A DNA stretch of 64,000 nt from Hanleya hanleyi (lineage: Eukaryota; Mollusca; Polyplacophora; Lepidopleurida; Hanleyidae): assembly GCA_036873755.1 (NCBI GenBank), contig JAVTVY010019020.1:1-64000 (forward strand), written 5' to 3'. Shown here in pieces: positions 10,010-20,936 of the stretch; within the stretch, counting starts at the first letter, position 1; every line of letters begins with the position of its first letter. Under the pieces are notes generated by a model. The model ran no database searches. It was not told where the DNA came from and saw nothing but the letters and a program-made list of their open reading frames with translations. The translations under genes were made by a program, and so were the position numbers.

Positions 10010-10905
10010 TTGGAAACTTTGGTGACCATCTTTAATTTATGCAAAACCATTAATATTGTGTATCTCGGGTACCATTTCGCTGTTCAGTTTAAAACTTGGT
10101 ATAGACCATCGACGCATCAAGAAACTTCAAAGGAATGACCAAACCAGTTTCCCTGATTCGGTGGAAACCTTGGCGGCCATCTTTAATTTATGCAAAATCT
10201 TTAATGGTATATATCTTTGATACCATTCAAGTGTTCTATAAGGAACTTGGTATACAGCATCGATGTATCAAGAGACTTGCAATGAATAACCACGTCAGTT
10301 CCTCTGAGTGGCGGGAAGGATGGGCGGCCATCTTTAATTTATGCAAAATTATTAATCTCTATCTCTGATACCATTCAAGTGCTCGATGTAAAATTTGGTA
10401 TGCATCATCATGCATCAAGAGACTTACGATAAATGACAGTTCTGGTTTCTCTGATTCGATGGAAACCTTGGTGGCCATCTTTAATTTATGCAAAATCTTT
10501 TATGATGTATATCTCTGATACCATTTCAGTGTTCTATACGAAACTTGGTACACAGGATCGATGTATCAAAAGACTTGCAACGAATAACCACATCAATTCC
10601 TCTCACTGGTGGGAAGGATGGGCGGCCATCTTTAATTTATACGAAATCATTAATGATACCTCTCTGATAGCGTTGAAGTGCTCGATGTAAAATTTGGTAT
10701 GCATCATCGATGCATCAAGACTTACGATGAATGACAGATCTGGTTTCTCTGATTGGGCGAAAATATTGGCTGCCATCTTTAATTCATGCAAAATCTTTAA
10801 TGATGTTTATCTCTGATACTGTTCAAATGCTCAATGTAAAATTTGGTTTCTCTAATTGCAAGGAAACCTTGGGGGCCATTTCTAATTGCAAAACTTTTGA
10901 TAATC
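10010..10905 (+). repeat. ~149-bp tandem array
   Basis: The block GGCCATCTTTAATTTATGC recurs near 10024, 10172, 10322, 10472, 10621 and 10772, a spacing of about 148-150 bases. Intervening sequence (TCTCTGATACCATT, CTTGGTA, GATCGATGTATCAA) is also shared. Frames in this stretch repeat WRPSLIYAKS-like strings because the period is close to a multiple of three; I do not call them genes. Confidence 0.85.
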
Positions 10906-11886
10906 TGTATATTTGTCACTTGACTGCTTGGTGTTCCTGACATCTTGGTTCAAATTGAATACGTTATGAATGGCTGGCGCCCAGAGTCAAACAGACTATG
11001 CAAACAGACTAAATAATGACTCTCACATGATGAACTGCAAAGTCACGGAATGCCACCTCTCAGTTATGTGTAGTTCTGGTAGGGTAGGGTAGGGTTTGGT
11101 ATAGGGTGGGGAGAGGAGCATCCCAAGCCTGGTAGGGTCATCCTAACAAGCCAGTGTATCAATCAATAGGTTACGATCGATACACTGGCTTGGTTAGTTA
11201 CCGATAGCAGTTCTGGATATAAATAGTTCGAGTGGTTCTCGCTAAACCGAACCAATCAGCAAGCGCGCTGAAGCAGCTCATCAGGCTAATCCGCAGGGAG
11301 ATTTGAGTTTTGGCTGGTTTGAATTTCATCGCCAGCCAGACTACCTTTGAAGTTAGGCTTAAATCGACATCGAGTGTCAAAGCAAAAACCGCAAGCTTGA
11401 AATATCGACGCGCTAATTCAAAACAACCGTTGGGGATGAAATGTACGAGACTGTGTAATAGACGCAACGACTCGAGAACTCATCCGAATCACCAAAAAGG
11501 TCCAGGTAAACCCTCGTCGAGGATTTAGGGATTACCTGGACTTGTGCAGATGGGTAGGGTGAACTGTGAGATGATATATGTTCTCATATGATCTTGTTTA
11601 GGCTACCATGGTCACGTAACCGTCAACTATTGGAATTTTGAGACAGGGGCACGTTCTCACAATGTCTTATTATGAGCTGATAGGCCTAACATACTGCAAT
11701 TGGAGAAATTGTCTTGAATACGAATCTGATCGATTTTCTTTTTGTATCAGTATACTATCACCACTCGGGCCGACTAGGGCTGACTCAGGCTATATAGACT
11801 TTATTTCAGCGTGATCTGTCCTAGAAGTCTAACCGCAGTAACCATGGGACTATTTCCCAATTTATATCAAACAATGTCAATGTACA
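10906..11886. other. Unassigned interval with two hairpins
   Basis: Contains a GGTAGGGTAGGGTAGGG run (about 11078-11096), a perfect 13-bp hairpin (11148-11160 with 11179-11191, AAGCCAGTGTATC) and an imperfect hairpin (11500-11541, GTCCAGGTAA). A 90-codon minus frame at 11198-11467 has no recognisable domain. Confidence 0.5.
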
Positions 11887-12471
11887 TTTAACCCTATCTG
11901 CCCTGGGCTTTTTGGGACCTGTCCAGGCCTGATGGGGGGGGGGGGGTAATTATTTTCCTTACCCCTTGAACTAGGAGCCTGAAACTTATCACACTATATC
12001 TTCGGGTCGAGCTCTACCAGAAAATGTAAAAAAAAAAATCCAAGATGACCGCTTTGATGACGTCACAGTGACGTCATTTTCCTAAACGGCATTTTTTGAT
12101 CGAATTTTTGGTCAGATTGTCCGAATTTTTTATTTATGCAATTTCTCCACAAAAACTGCATGATAAATTAGTAAATATTAATGTGATGTGGAATAAAATA
12201 GTTTTTGTCCACTTTTTATCGCGGAAAAGCAGAAATTTTGAAGAAATATAACGAAAACATCACTTTTCTGATATCCCACGTGTCCGCCATCTTGAATTTA
12301 CCCATGATTTCTTGCTCGTGGGGTTATGCAAATAGGCTCAAAATGACCCCAATATGATAAACTATAAAGTCACGGAGTTTCAGCTCTCCATTGTTCATCG
12401 TTCTGGAGATTGCGCAGAAAGGGAGCCATTTTGCCCCCCTCCCCTCCCCTCCCCCAGGCCTAGTAGGGTTA
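11887..12471 (+). mobile_element. TTAA-flanked MITE, family T, best-preserved copy
   Basis: Bounded by TTAA at about 11887 and 12470. Inside are terminal inverted repeats: CCCTATCTGCCCTGGG at the left and CCCAGGCCTAGTAGGG at the right. Internally it carries paired TGACGTCA sites (about 12058-12076) and AT-rich sequence. About 580 bases, no coding frame. The TTAA target and CCC-starting terminal repeat fit a piggyBac-type non-autonomous element; this is inference from family knowledge, since no transposase is present. Confidence 0.75.
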
Positions 12472-12592
12472 AATAATCCACAATATATATATAGGACTAC
12501 ATTACAGTACATACAAACGTTGGAAGGATGTTCCATTGGAATATATGTCCCCTTTATAATATACATGTAGTGCTCGGAGGAATATACCTTAA

Positions 12593-14096
12593 CCCTATCT
12601 GGCCAGGGGGGATTCGTATATTTTATTTCACATCATTTGATCTCATGTGGTTTTTGCGAAGAAATCGTGCTGTTGATGCGTTAAGCGTTGCTGACTAAAC
12701 ATGTTGTTGGGCCAACGTGTTAGGTGTGCTGTTACAAACTCCAAGAAAACAGCGAGTTGCTATAGAACAACGCAAACGCATTTTTTAATTGGCAGTGTAT
12801 AATCCCAGGGTATGAAAGACCGTTCGCGCCATAAATCCCTCTTTTAAACGTTCACACTTTTTAAACGTTTAGAAATTGTGAACGTTTAAAAAGTTTAAAC
12901 GTTTAAACTTACACCAACCAATCAGATGTCATGAATTGACATTTGGAAGACGTTTCCTGTCAAAAGGCAAACGTTTCCGGTAGTAATATTCGAGACTTTT
13001 ACACGTTTCCGGTTTAAGGGAAAACGTTTCCGGTTTTGATCGTCCATTCAAATTTTTTCATTTGTGCCGCGTATATTCAAACCTCAACAGCAAAACGTGT
13101 GAATATCCTCCGGCAAAACGTTGTCGGTATGTAGTCTGTTTTAACCAATCAAAATAACCCTTACAAATATTCGCGCATATATAATATATATTATATATTC
13201 CCAACATGGCGCACACAGCGGAGCAACGGGGTTTTTTTTGACCACATACAATCCACATTTTCCTCCTGTGTGAGGCAACTTGAACTGTGCCAGGCAGATG
13301 ATCGTCATATTGTTCAACCATTCGCGGGTAAGTAGCCTTTCAACATTGGATCGGGTCTGAGGATAGATTTCTTATAATAATCTTGAACTTCTTAATCCTA
13401 TCTGGCCTGGGCGATTTGAATGTACCGGTACCAAAGCCTGCATGTGGGAGTGAAGGAGGGGCTAATTTCGCCCGAAGGCCCCTCCCTAAATATGTTCGTT
13501 ATTTCTGATAAAAATAGTACCTGAGATACAACACATATCTCGAATCGTTAGATTCTTGGTATGTGCTTTAGAATAGGTTTATCAGAAGACTATTCTGTGA
13601 AGTCATATGACGCAGCCAGTATGTCGGCACCTCTTCCCACTTCCCTTATATGTGTTGTAATTTTATTGTTCACACTCGGCCCGGTCCGGCGCCACAAAGA
13701 CTTTAATTTGTAAGGACGGTTTTGATTGGTTGAAATAGACTACATACCAGAAAAGTTGTGAATATTACTACCGGAAACGTTTGCTTTTGACAGGAAACGT
13801 TTACAGTAAGAAAGAAGTAAAAAATTTGATTGGACGACCACAACCGGAAACGTTATCCTTTTAATCGGAAACGTTTAAAAGTCTCGAATATTACTACCGG
13901 AGACGTTTGCTTTTTGACAGGAAACGTCTAAAATATTAAGTGTTATAACAGGAAACGTCTTCTAAATGTCAATTCATGACATCTGATTGGTTGGTGCAAG
14001 TTTAAACGTTTAAACTTTTTAAACGTTTACAATTTCTAAACGTTTGAAAAGTTCAAACGTTTAAAAGAGGGATTTATGGCGCGAACGGCCCTTCAT
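12593..14096. mobile_element. Foldback element with AAACGTTT-rich arms
   Basis: Starts at a TTAA (12589-12592) followed by CCCTATCTGGCCAGGG. The inverted arms are about 12811-13172 and 13706-14096. They share GACCGTTCGCGCCATAAATC, multiple AAACGTTT palindromes, ACCAACCAATCAGATGTCAT and GTATGTAGTCTGTT. The right arm carries an extra internal repeat of the AAACGTTTCCGGTAGTAATATTC-type module. The spacer (13173-13705) contains the left terminal repeat of another element, so two elements are nested or recombined here. No protein domain is seen. Confidence 0.65.
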
Positions 14097-14210
14097 ATCA
14101 GAGATAACGAACATATTTAGGAAGGGGCCTTGGGGCGAAATTAGCCCCTCCTTCACTCCCACATGCAGGCTTTGGTACCGGTACATTCAAATCGCCCAGG
14201 CCAGATAGGA
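13396..14210. mobile_element. 815-bp TTAA-flanked element with ~115-bp terminal inverted repeats
   Basis: TTAA at 13392-13395 and 14211-14214. The termini, TCCTATCTGGCCTGGGCG and its complement, continue as an inverted repeat of roughly 115 bases to GAACATATTTAGG/CCTAAATATGTTC. The inverted match also continues about 27 bases outside both TTAA sites (AGATTTCTTATAATAATC), which a target duplication cannot explain. Either the element inserted into a larger palindrome, or the TTAA is internal. The right half contains the right arm of the AAACGTTT foldback. Confidence 0.65.
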
Positions 14211-14217
14211 TTAAGAA

Positions 14218-15510
14218 GTTCAAGATTATTATAAGAAATCTAGCCTTTTCCTTACTATAATGGATGTCTTGATTATTTAATCTTCAGTCTAGCATTTCCA
14301 TACTGCTCATAAAATGCTATATAGCGACATATACAATCGTTCATACGTTGATAGGATATTATTTTACTTAGACTAAAACTTCTTCTGGAAAAATTAAGAA
14401 TTTTATTCATGTTTACTGACACCAATTTGGGTCGTGTAAGAATACACTGCTGAAACCTTTGTAATATACCGATGTATGTGAAAAGGTCCATGTCTAGACC
14501 CATTATTGCAACCAGGAAGACTATTGTCCCGCTTGTCTCGTGGATGGACATGTCATGGGTGATGGACCCAAATTTGGCACTGAGTCAACAAAACGAACAT
14601 TGTAACGCGTCATGATTTGGTGGCAGGCAGTCGCACCGATTCTTCACGATGAGGACGTACCGACCGTTGTTGTTGTTACCTTTCTTTGAACTGAAGCCCT
14701 GTTCATACACTTCCGTGTAATATTACAGAAGTCATTTCCATGTTTATGTTATTGGAGAGTTCACTGGAAGTTCAGTATATTGAAGTAATAATTTCTGATT
14801 TATAGGATATCGTCCTGTCCAGTTGGATATTTTCTCTGGCGTTGAAGCCATATATGGGCCATATCGGCATCCATACATGAACCTGTGACTGACAGCCTCA
14901 GATTCTATTGGGCAATAATAGCCGTAGTGTCACTGGTAATCCCGGATATAAATGCCATGATTACTTACCATATTTGGTGTTGATAACCAGAGTTCATCAG
15001 TCTATATTTCTGTGAAAGCACCAGTATAGAAACCATATATTTTGGGGGATTTGAAAATCTCGAATAACTTGTAGTTGGAAGAATGAAAAGTAATTTAATC
15101 CCAGCTGATTTCACGAACATGCCATGATGTTCTTTCTTCTAACTGTCAATCTGCAGTTTGACCTAGAAAAAATTGCAACAGAATTGCGGTTTGCTGCAAC
15201 TATTCCCCTAAACCATCCCGAACAACATATAAAAAATGTAGATGAATATAAGCGAGGGAAAAATTTTAATTTGCATAAATCCAAGATGGCCGTTCTGCGC
15301 AATATTCTCGGTCAATTTTACACAGTACACTCTACCTTGGGTAGAGTTGCTCAAATTAAGCACTACAAATTAAGACAACTTCACAAACATTCACACTGAT
15401 ATTATTTGTAGATATTTTGACCAAGCAAATGGTCAAGATGGCTGCCATTTTCAAGATGCCCGCTGTTCAGACAGTCAGATACCATCTCCAGCATATTAAT
15501 CCAACGGCAA
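14218..15510. other. Unassigned interval
   Basis: AT-rich sequence with short frames on both strands (for example 14273-14551 minus, 15124-15399 plus) that show no domain, no repeat and no flanking splice signals I would trust. I see no supported feature. Confidence 0.35.
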
Positions 15511-15514
15511 CGGT

Positions 15515-17345
15515 GGTCCTTCAAGGAATGAAGGTAACGTTGATTCTTCCAAGAATGGAGATAACGGTAGCTCTTCAGGTATGAAAGTAACGGTGATCCT
15601 TCAAAGAATGTAGGTAATGGTGGTCTTGCATGTAAGAGGTAACGGTGGTCCTTCAGGTATGAGGTAACGGTGGGCTTTCGGAAAGTGAGATAACGATGAT
15701 CCTTCAAGGAATAGTTGTAACGGTGGACTTTCAGGTTTGAAGGTAACAGTGGTCCTTCCGATGTGGATGTAACGGTGGTCCTTCAAAGAATGGGGAAAAC
15801 GATGGTCATTTTGGTATAGAGGTAACGGTGATGGCTCAAACAATGGAGGTACTCGTGGTCCTTCAGGTACCATATCAGATATGAGGTAATGGTGGGCCTT
15901 CAGGTATGAGGTAACGGTGGTCCTTCAGGTATGAGAAAAGGGTAGTCTTTCGAGAATGGAGGTATCAGTGGTCCTTCAGGTATGGAGGTAACGGCGATCT
16001 ACCAGGTATGGAGGTAACGGTGGACCATCAGGTATGGAGGTAACGATGGACCATCATGTATGGAGGTAACGGCGATCTACCAGGTATGGAGGTAACGGTG
16101 GACCATCAGTTATGGAGGTAATAGTGGACCATCAGGTATGGAGATAACGGCGATCTACCAGGTATGAAGGTAACGGTGGACCATCAGATATGGAGGTAAT
16201 GGTGGACCATCAGGTATGGAGGTAACGGCGATCTACCAGGTATGTAGGTAACGGTGGACCATCAGGTATGGAGGTAACGGTGGACCATCAGGTATGGAGG
16301 TAACGGCGATCTACCAGGTATGGAGGTAACGGTGGACCATCAGGTATGGAGGTAACGGTGGACCATCAGGTATGGAGGTAACGGCGATCTACCAGGTATG
16401 GAGGTAACGGTGGACCATCAGGTATGGAGGTAACGGTGGACCACCAGGTATGAAGGTAACGATGGACCATCAGGTATGGAGGTAACGGCGATCTACCAGG
16501 TATGGAGGTAACGGTGGACCATCAGGTATGGAGGTAACGGCGATCTACCAGGTATGAAGGTAACGGTGGACCATCAGATATGGAGGTAATGGTGGACCAT
16601 CAGGTATGGAGGTAACGGCGATCTACCAGGTATGGAGGTAACGGTGGACCATCAGGTATGGAGGTAACGGTGGACCATCAGGTATGGAGGTAACGGCGAT
16701 CTACCAGGTATGGAGGTAACGGTGGACCATCAGGTATGGAGGTAACGGTGGACCATCAGGTATGGAGGTAACGGCGATCTACCAGGTATGGAGGTAACGG
16801 TGGACCATCAGGTATGGAGGTAACGGTGGACCACCAGGTATGAAGGTAACGATGGACCATCATGTATGGAGGTAACGGCGATCTACCAGGTATGGAGGTA
16901 ACGGTGGACCATCAGTTATGGAGGTAATGGTGGACCATCAGGTATGGAGGTAACGGCGATCTACCAGGTATGAAGGTAACGGTGGACCATCAGATATGGA
17001 GGTAATGGTGGACCATCAGGTATGGAGGTAACGGCGATCTACCAGGTATGGAGGTAACGGTGGACCATCAGGTATGGAGGTATCGGCGATTTACCAGGTA
17101 TGAAGGTAACGGTGGACCATCAGATATGGAGGTAATGGTGGACCATCAGGTATGGAGGTAACGGTGGACCATCAGGCATGGAGGTAACGGTGGACCATCA
17201 TGTATCGAGGTAACGGCGATCTACCAGGTATGGAGGTAACGGTGGACCATCAGGTATGGAGGTAACGGTGGACCGTCAGGTATGGAGGTAACGGCGATCT
17301 ACCAGGTATGGAAGTAACGGTGGACCATCAGGTATAGAGGTCACA
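15515..17345 (+). repeat. 26-bp minisatellite with higher-order (AAB) arrangement
   Basis: The core is built on GGAGGTAACGGTGGACCATCAGGTAT (A) and a variant in which GGTGGACCATCA is replaced by GGCGATCTACCA (B). Both are 26 bases. From about 15990 they run mainly as A-A-B trimers of 78 bases, with some A-B dimers. The left part (15515-15990) is a degenerate 28-32-base ancestor (GGTCCTTCAGGTATGGAGGTAACGG type). Minus-strand frames such as 15402-15873 are repeat artefacts. Confidence 0.9.
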
Positions 17346-17850
17346 GATATTCTACAAATACAAGCGTGTAGTCCGTCGTTCAATATTCATCTGGCGGGTG
17401 GTTGGGTAGGTTCAGGTTCCTGTTGCTTCAATGCATTTTGCTGAGAAGCAACAGGAACTTCTTAATGTGATGTCTAGCACTGTAATATCACTTGTCTTTA
17501 TTGCACCATGTAAGCGTCCTGTCTGTGTCTTGTGCGCTGTCCTCAGTGTTTTATACGGTGGATGGAGGGTGTCTGGTTCCATGCTGCTTCAAAGATTTCT
17601 TCTTTGAAGTAGCAGGAACACAACTGGGCTGGGTGGTGCTTAGTTGGTTCGTCGTGGTATAGTTGAAATATTGTTGAAAGCGACGTTAAATTCTATTCAC
17701 TCACTCACTCAATATTCATCTGTCATTCATTAAAGAATTTCCACGTCCATAAACCAAAGACCTGATTGATATAAAAGCATTAGCACCAAATTTACAGAAT
17801 GAATCATGGTATACATAAAACTAGGCTAGTTTCCTTCAAGAGATAAGAAT
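17346..17850 (+). repeat. Dispersed block C, interrupted by a retroposon
   Basis: Outside the retroposon this block (TACAAGCGTGTAGTCCGTCG ... GGTATACATAAAACTAGGCT) matches 39128-39300, which lacks the retroposon. It interrupts the minisatellite, which resumes at about 17850. Confidence 0.75.
17394..17710 (+). mobile_element. 317-bp SINE-like retroposon with 12-bp target duplication
   Basis: The insert is bounded by AATATTCATCTG at 17382-17393 and 17711-17722. It ends in GTTGAAAGCGACGTTAAAT and (CACT)n. The body contains two strong hairpins: 17416-17429 with 17445-17458 (GTTCCTGTTGCTTC) and 17576-17595 with 17601-17619. I looked for tRNA-type A and B boxes in the first 80 bases and found nothing convincing, so the promoter class is uncertain. 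The related block at 39128-39300 shows the sequence without the insert. Confidence 0.88.
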
Positions 17851-18406
17851 GCAGATAACGGTGGACCTTAATGTATGGAGGTAACGACGGTCTATCAGGT
17901 ATGGGGGTAACGGAGATCCTTCAGCGAATGCAGATAACGGTGGACCGGTAATGGCGGTCTTTCGGGTATGGCGGAAATGGTGGTCCTATAGATATGGAGG
18001 TGACGCGGGACCTTCAGTTATGGAGGTATGGGCGACCATCCAAAGATTGGGGACAACGTTGGACCTTCAGGCGTGAAGGTTACGCTGCTTCTTCAAGGAA
18101 TAGAAGCAACTGTGGCCCTTCAAGGAATGAAGGTAACGGTGGACCTTCAGTTATGGAGGTAACTGATGTCTTTCAAATATGGAGATATTAAAGGTGGTCC
18201 TTTTAGGAATGGAAGTATGGTGGACCTCCAAACGGTGGTCCTTTAGTTATGTGGATAACAATGGTCATTCAAGAATGGAGGTAACGGTGGACGTATAGAA
18301 GTAACGGTGGTCCTTCCATTATGGAGGTAACGGTGGTCCTTCAGCCATGGAGGTAATGGTGGTCCTTCAAGTAATGGAGGTAACGTTTGAACTTCAGGTA
18401 TATAAG
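17850..18406 (+). repeat. Minisatellite, degenerate segment left of the LTR element
   Basis: About 30-base units of the GGTCCTTCAGGTATGGAGGTAACGG type, much more diverged than 15990-17345. The final four bases, TAAG (18403-18406), are the left target duplication of the retrotransposon. Confidence 0.85.
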
Positions 18407-18949
18407 TGTAACGAAAGTGCAGAATGCAAACGACCCCTTGGGTTCCCCTTTAATAAATCACTGCTGGTGTTTCGACACGTGACTACTGTGAAATCGAAAG
18501 TGACATTGTGTTTACGTGTGTGGTTCACTTACCTGATGGAATTCAACGCTGTAATTTTCCTAGAATGAACTACAATAATCCGGGAGACAGACAATGCCTC
18601 GAAATCCCAGTGAAGTTATCTCAAACGATCAGTTGGGACGGCGAAAGGAACCCTGGTGAGGCTCGCTTGTTTCGCTGTAGATGACAGTCAGGAATCCGGA
18701 AGTCAACATTGAGAATATGCAGATGAAGGACAGTGAAATTTGAGGTCGTTGTATGAATTAACTAGAGGGAGTTGGAAGCTGAGATTTACCAGTGACGTCC
18801 GTTATGAATTATGGTTTGTTCCTCCATAGCCATATTTATCCAGCGAAGTCCAGATAAACTGATCGGGGATTGTGGTAATTTGACAATAAAGAGGGCGCTG
18901 GTATCTTCGACGTCTGTTTCTACCTTTATCCCCAGAACAGCGGTAGCCC

Positions 18950-18957
18950 TATATAAG
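18950..18957 (+). promoter_or_regulatory. Candidate TATA box in the 5' LTR
   Basis: TATATAAG preceded by GCGGTAGCCC and followed about 25-35 bases later by a GC-balanced start region. The same motif is at 28098-28105 in the 3' LTR. A TATA box about 540 bases into the LTR would put U3 at roughly 0.57 kb and leave about 1.9 kb of R-U5. Inference only. Confidence 0.5.
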
Positions 18958-19000
18958 CCAGGCTCCCGCTGAAACGAGGCAGACCAGCAGAAACTTTGAG

Positions 19001-20697
19001 GTGAGAACACGTCCAGTTGTATCGGGGGGAAGAAATCTAATACATTGCCGGGCCGGAGAAGGGCCGTGATCAGGCCGCCGAATTCTTGCCGCCGCCGGGC
19101 CGGGACCAGGCCGCCGAATTGAAGAAGAGCCGCCGCCGAATTCTATAGCATCATAGCATACATTTACACTCACTTACATTCACACGTCCGGGCTGTGTTT
19201 ACTCTACTATCTCTACCTGACTCAACCGTATTGCACAGTTGTGCGGGTACAGCACTGTGAAATAGGGTATAGACACTTATCGTTGACGGTTATTTCTAAC
19301 TCTACCTGATCCTCGTCCGTATCGCACAGACGTGCAGGTTTAGCTCTGGGAATTAACTAACGGCGTTAGTGTTGATAGCATGGCCATACCATAGCCCATC
19401 TCTACCTGACTCAACCGTATTGTACAGTTGTGCGGGTACGGCCCTGTGGTTAATGGTATCGATAAAGCTGTAGCCGGTAGGAGACGCTCGTCTATGTGAA
19501 GAGGGTACAGCTAAACCAAATCAAACACAGTTCCTGCATAAACAATTATCCATGCACACACGTACTTAAACACACAACCTACGGGTTGAAATACATTCAC
19601 GCTAACACCTACAAGCTATAGGCTCAGGTCTAGAGCTTGATATATATACACCTACCCAGTGAATCCTACCATAAACGATTATCCATTCACGCCCCCATAA
19701 GCATACGGTCTCTCACCACCCTGTACATACATTGAGTAATTCACGGCCAATCATAGATTAATACTGTAGTATATAAAGGGGGAGACCTTGGCCGATTGCC
19801 CATCTATTGCGGATGACCATGCAGTAGTATAGAAAGAGGGTGCATAGACCAGGTGACCATACAGTAGTATAGAAAGAGGGTTCCCCTACCAGGTGACCAT
19901 ACAGTAGTATATGAAGAGGGTTACTAGACCAGGTGCCTACCCATCCACCGTATGTTATCGATGTCCGATCCTATGTGGACCGTGTAGCCGTGAACTCTAG
20001 CCTTGATGATTCGTCCTTGGAGTCGGGCCGCGGAGTGAGTCGCCGTGAGCGGGATCGCTGAAGCCTGGGAGTGTATTCCTAAGAGGGATGCCGTCTGCTG
20101 CTGTGGTGAGCCGTGCAGTTGAATAGTCCTGCGGTGTTACAGAGAGACGGGCCGGTGCCGTAGAAGCCTTTGTACCGTGAGCGTACTATCGTGCCCAGGC
20201 CGTCCGCATCCATTGACACTTACCAACGCTTGGAGGGGCCAGGTCGTGTCTCGTCGCAAGACGAGACACGACGACGACGAGAAGTCCATACAGCCCGAGG
20301 GAAGAAGACCGGAGGAAGGAAGACACACGCCGGACTTAACTACGGGAGGGCCAGGTCGTGTAAGACGAGACACGACGTACAGTCCATCCATACGGGAGTG
20401 GACGAAGACCTGGGGAATGAAGATAGAAGCTGGACCCAACCACGAGAGAACCGGTTGTGACCAGACTGTGGCTGTGACCAGGCCTGATCGCGATATAGCT
20501 AGGGCTATATAATTTTGTATATATCTTTCTATTATATTGGACTTCGGTTAAAGATAACTATAAGAATACAGGTAAATCCAATTCATAGATCAGGGATCTT
20601 CTTTGCAGGGATTGTACGCTACCGCGATCTGAATCCTGTATTCCTGCTCATAGAATTATGTCAGCATTGTATCAATTTGCTTTGGTTGTCATTACAG
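19001..20697 (+). other. Candidate LTR leader intron
   Basis: A strong donor, TTTGAG|GTGAGAAC at 19000/19001, lies about 45 bases past the candidate TATA box. A strong acceptor, TTTGGTTGTCATTACAG ending at 20697, sits near the LTR end. Splicing would remove 1.7 kb and bring the transcript start close to gag. The same two sites occur in the 3' LTR. Not proven; sequence-based only. Confidence 0.4.
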
Positions 20698-20869
20698 GTC
20701 TTCCTTTCCAACCTCCTCGATCCAGACAAGGTGACAGGTTGAATCGAACTCCCTCGTTGGCCAAGATCAGTGCACGAGTGCGTTCCCGGTAGCCTGACAG
20801 TTTGTCATGGGGTCCTTGCGCACTCTCTTGTGGATCTGAAACATCCATTCCCCACGAAAACGTTTCAAC

Positions 20870-20887
20870 TGGTGGCATCGGTGGGAT
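20870..20887 (+). promoter_or_regulatory. Primer-binding site
   Basis: TGGTGGCATCGGTGGGAT begins two bases after the LTR end. TGG at the start is complementary to a tRNA CCA end, and the position is that expected for minus-strand priming. I did not identify which tRNA. Confidence 0.7.
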
Positions 20888-20936
20888 GGCCAACATCTGG
20901 GAGACGAAGGAAAGGAGACCAAGCCTGGCGGATAGC

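Larger units (their letters stand above)
18407..20867 (+). repeat. 5' LTR (2461 bp)
   Basis: Starts TGTAACGAAAGTGCAG and ends CGAAAACGTTTCA, so it has TG...CA ends. It aligns along its length with 27552-30168. Length is long for a Gypsy LTR. Inside are three ~95-bp units starting CTCTACCTGA (about 19211, 19300, 19400), each with a GCACAGTTGTGC-type hairpin, and three ~34-bp units with GACCATACAGTAGTATAGAA (19815-19945). Frames within the LTR show no domain. Confidence 0.95.

Noticed and set aside
15402..15873. Minus-strand frames with repeated HSLKDHRYL-like units
   Set aside because: Translation of the degenerate 30-base minisatellite, with no start context or domain.
15990..17345. CRISPR array
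   Set aside because: The 26-base units are contiguous with no unique spacers, in a eukaryotic context. It is a minisatellite.
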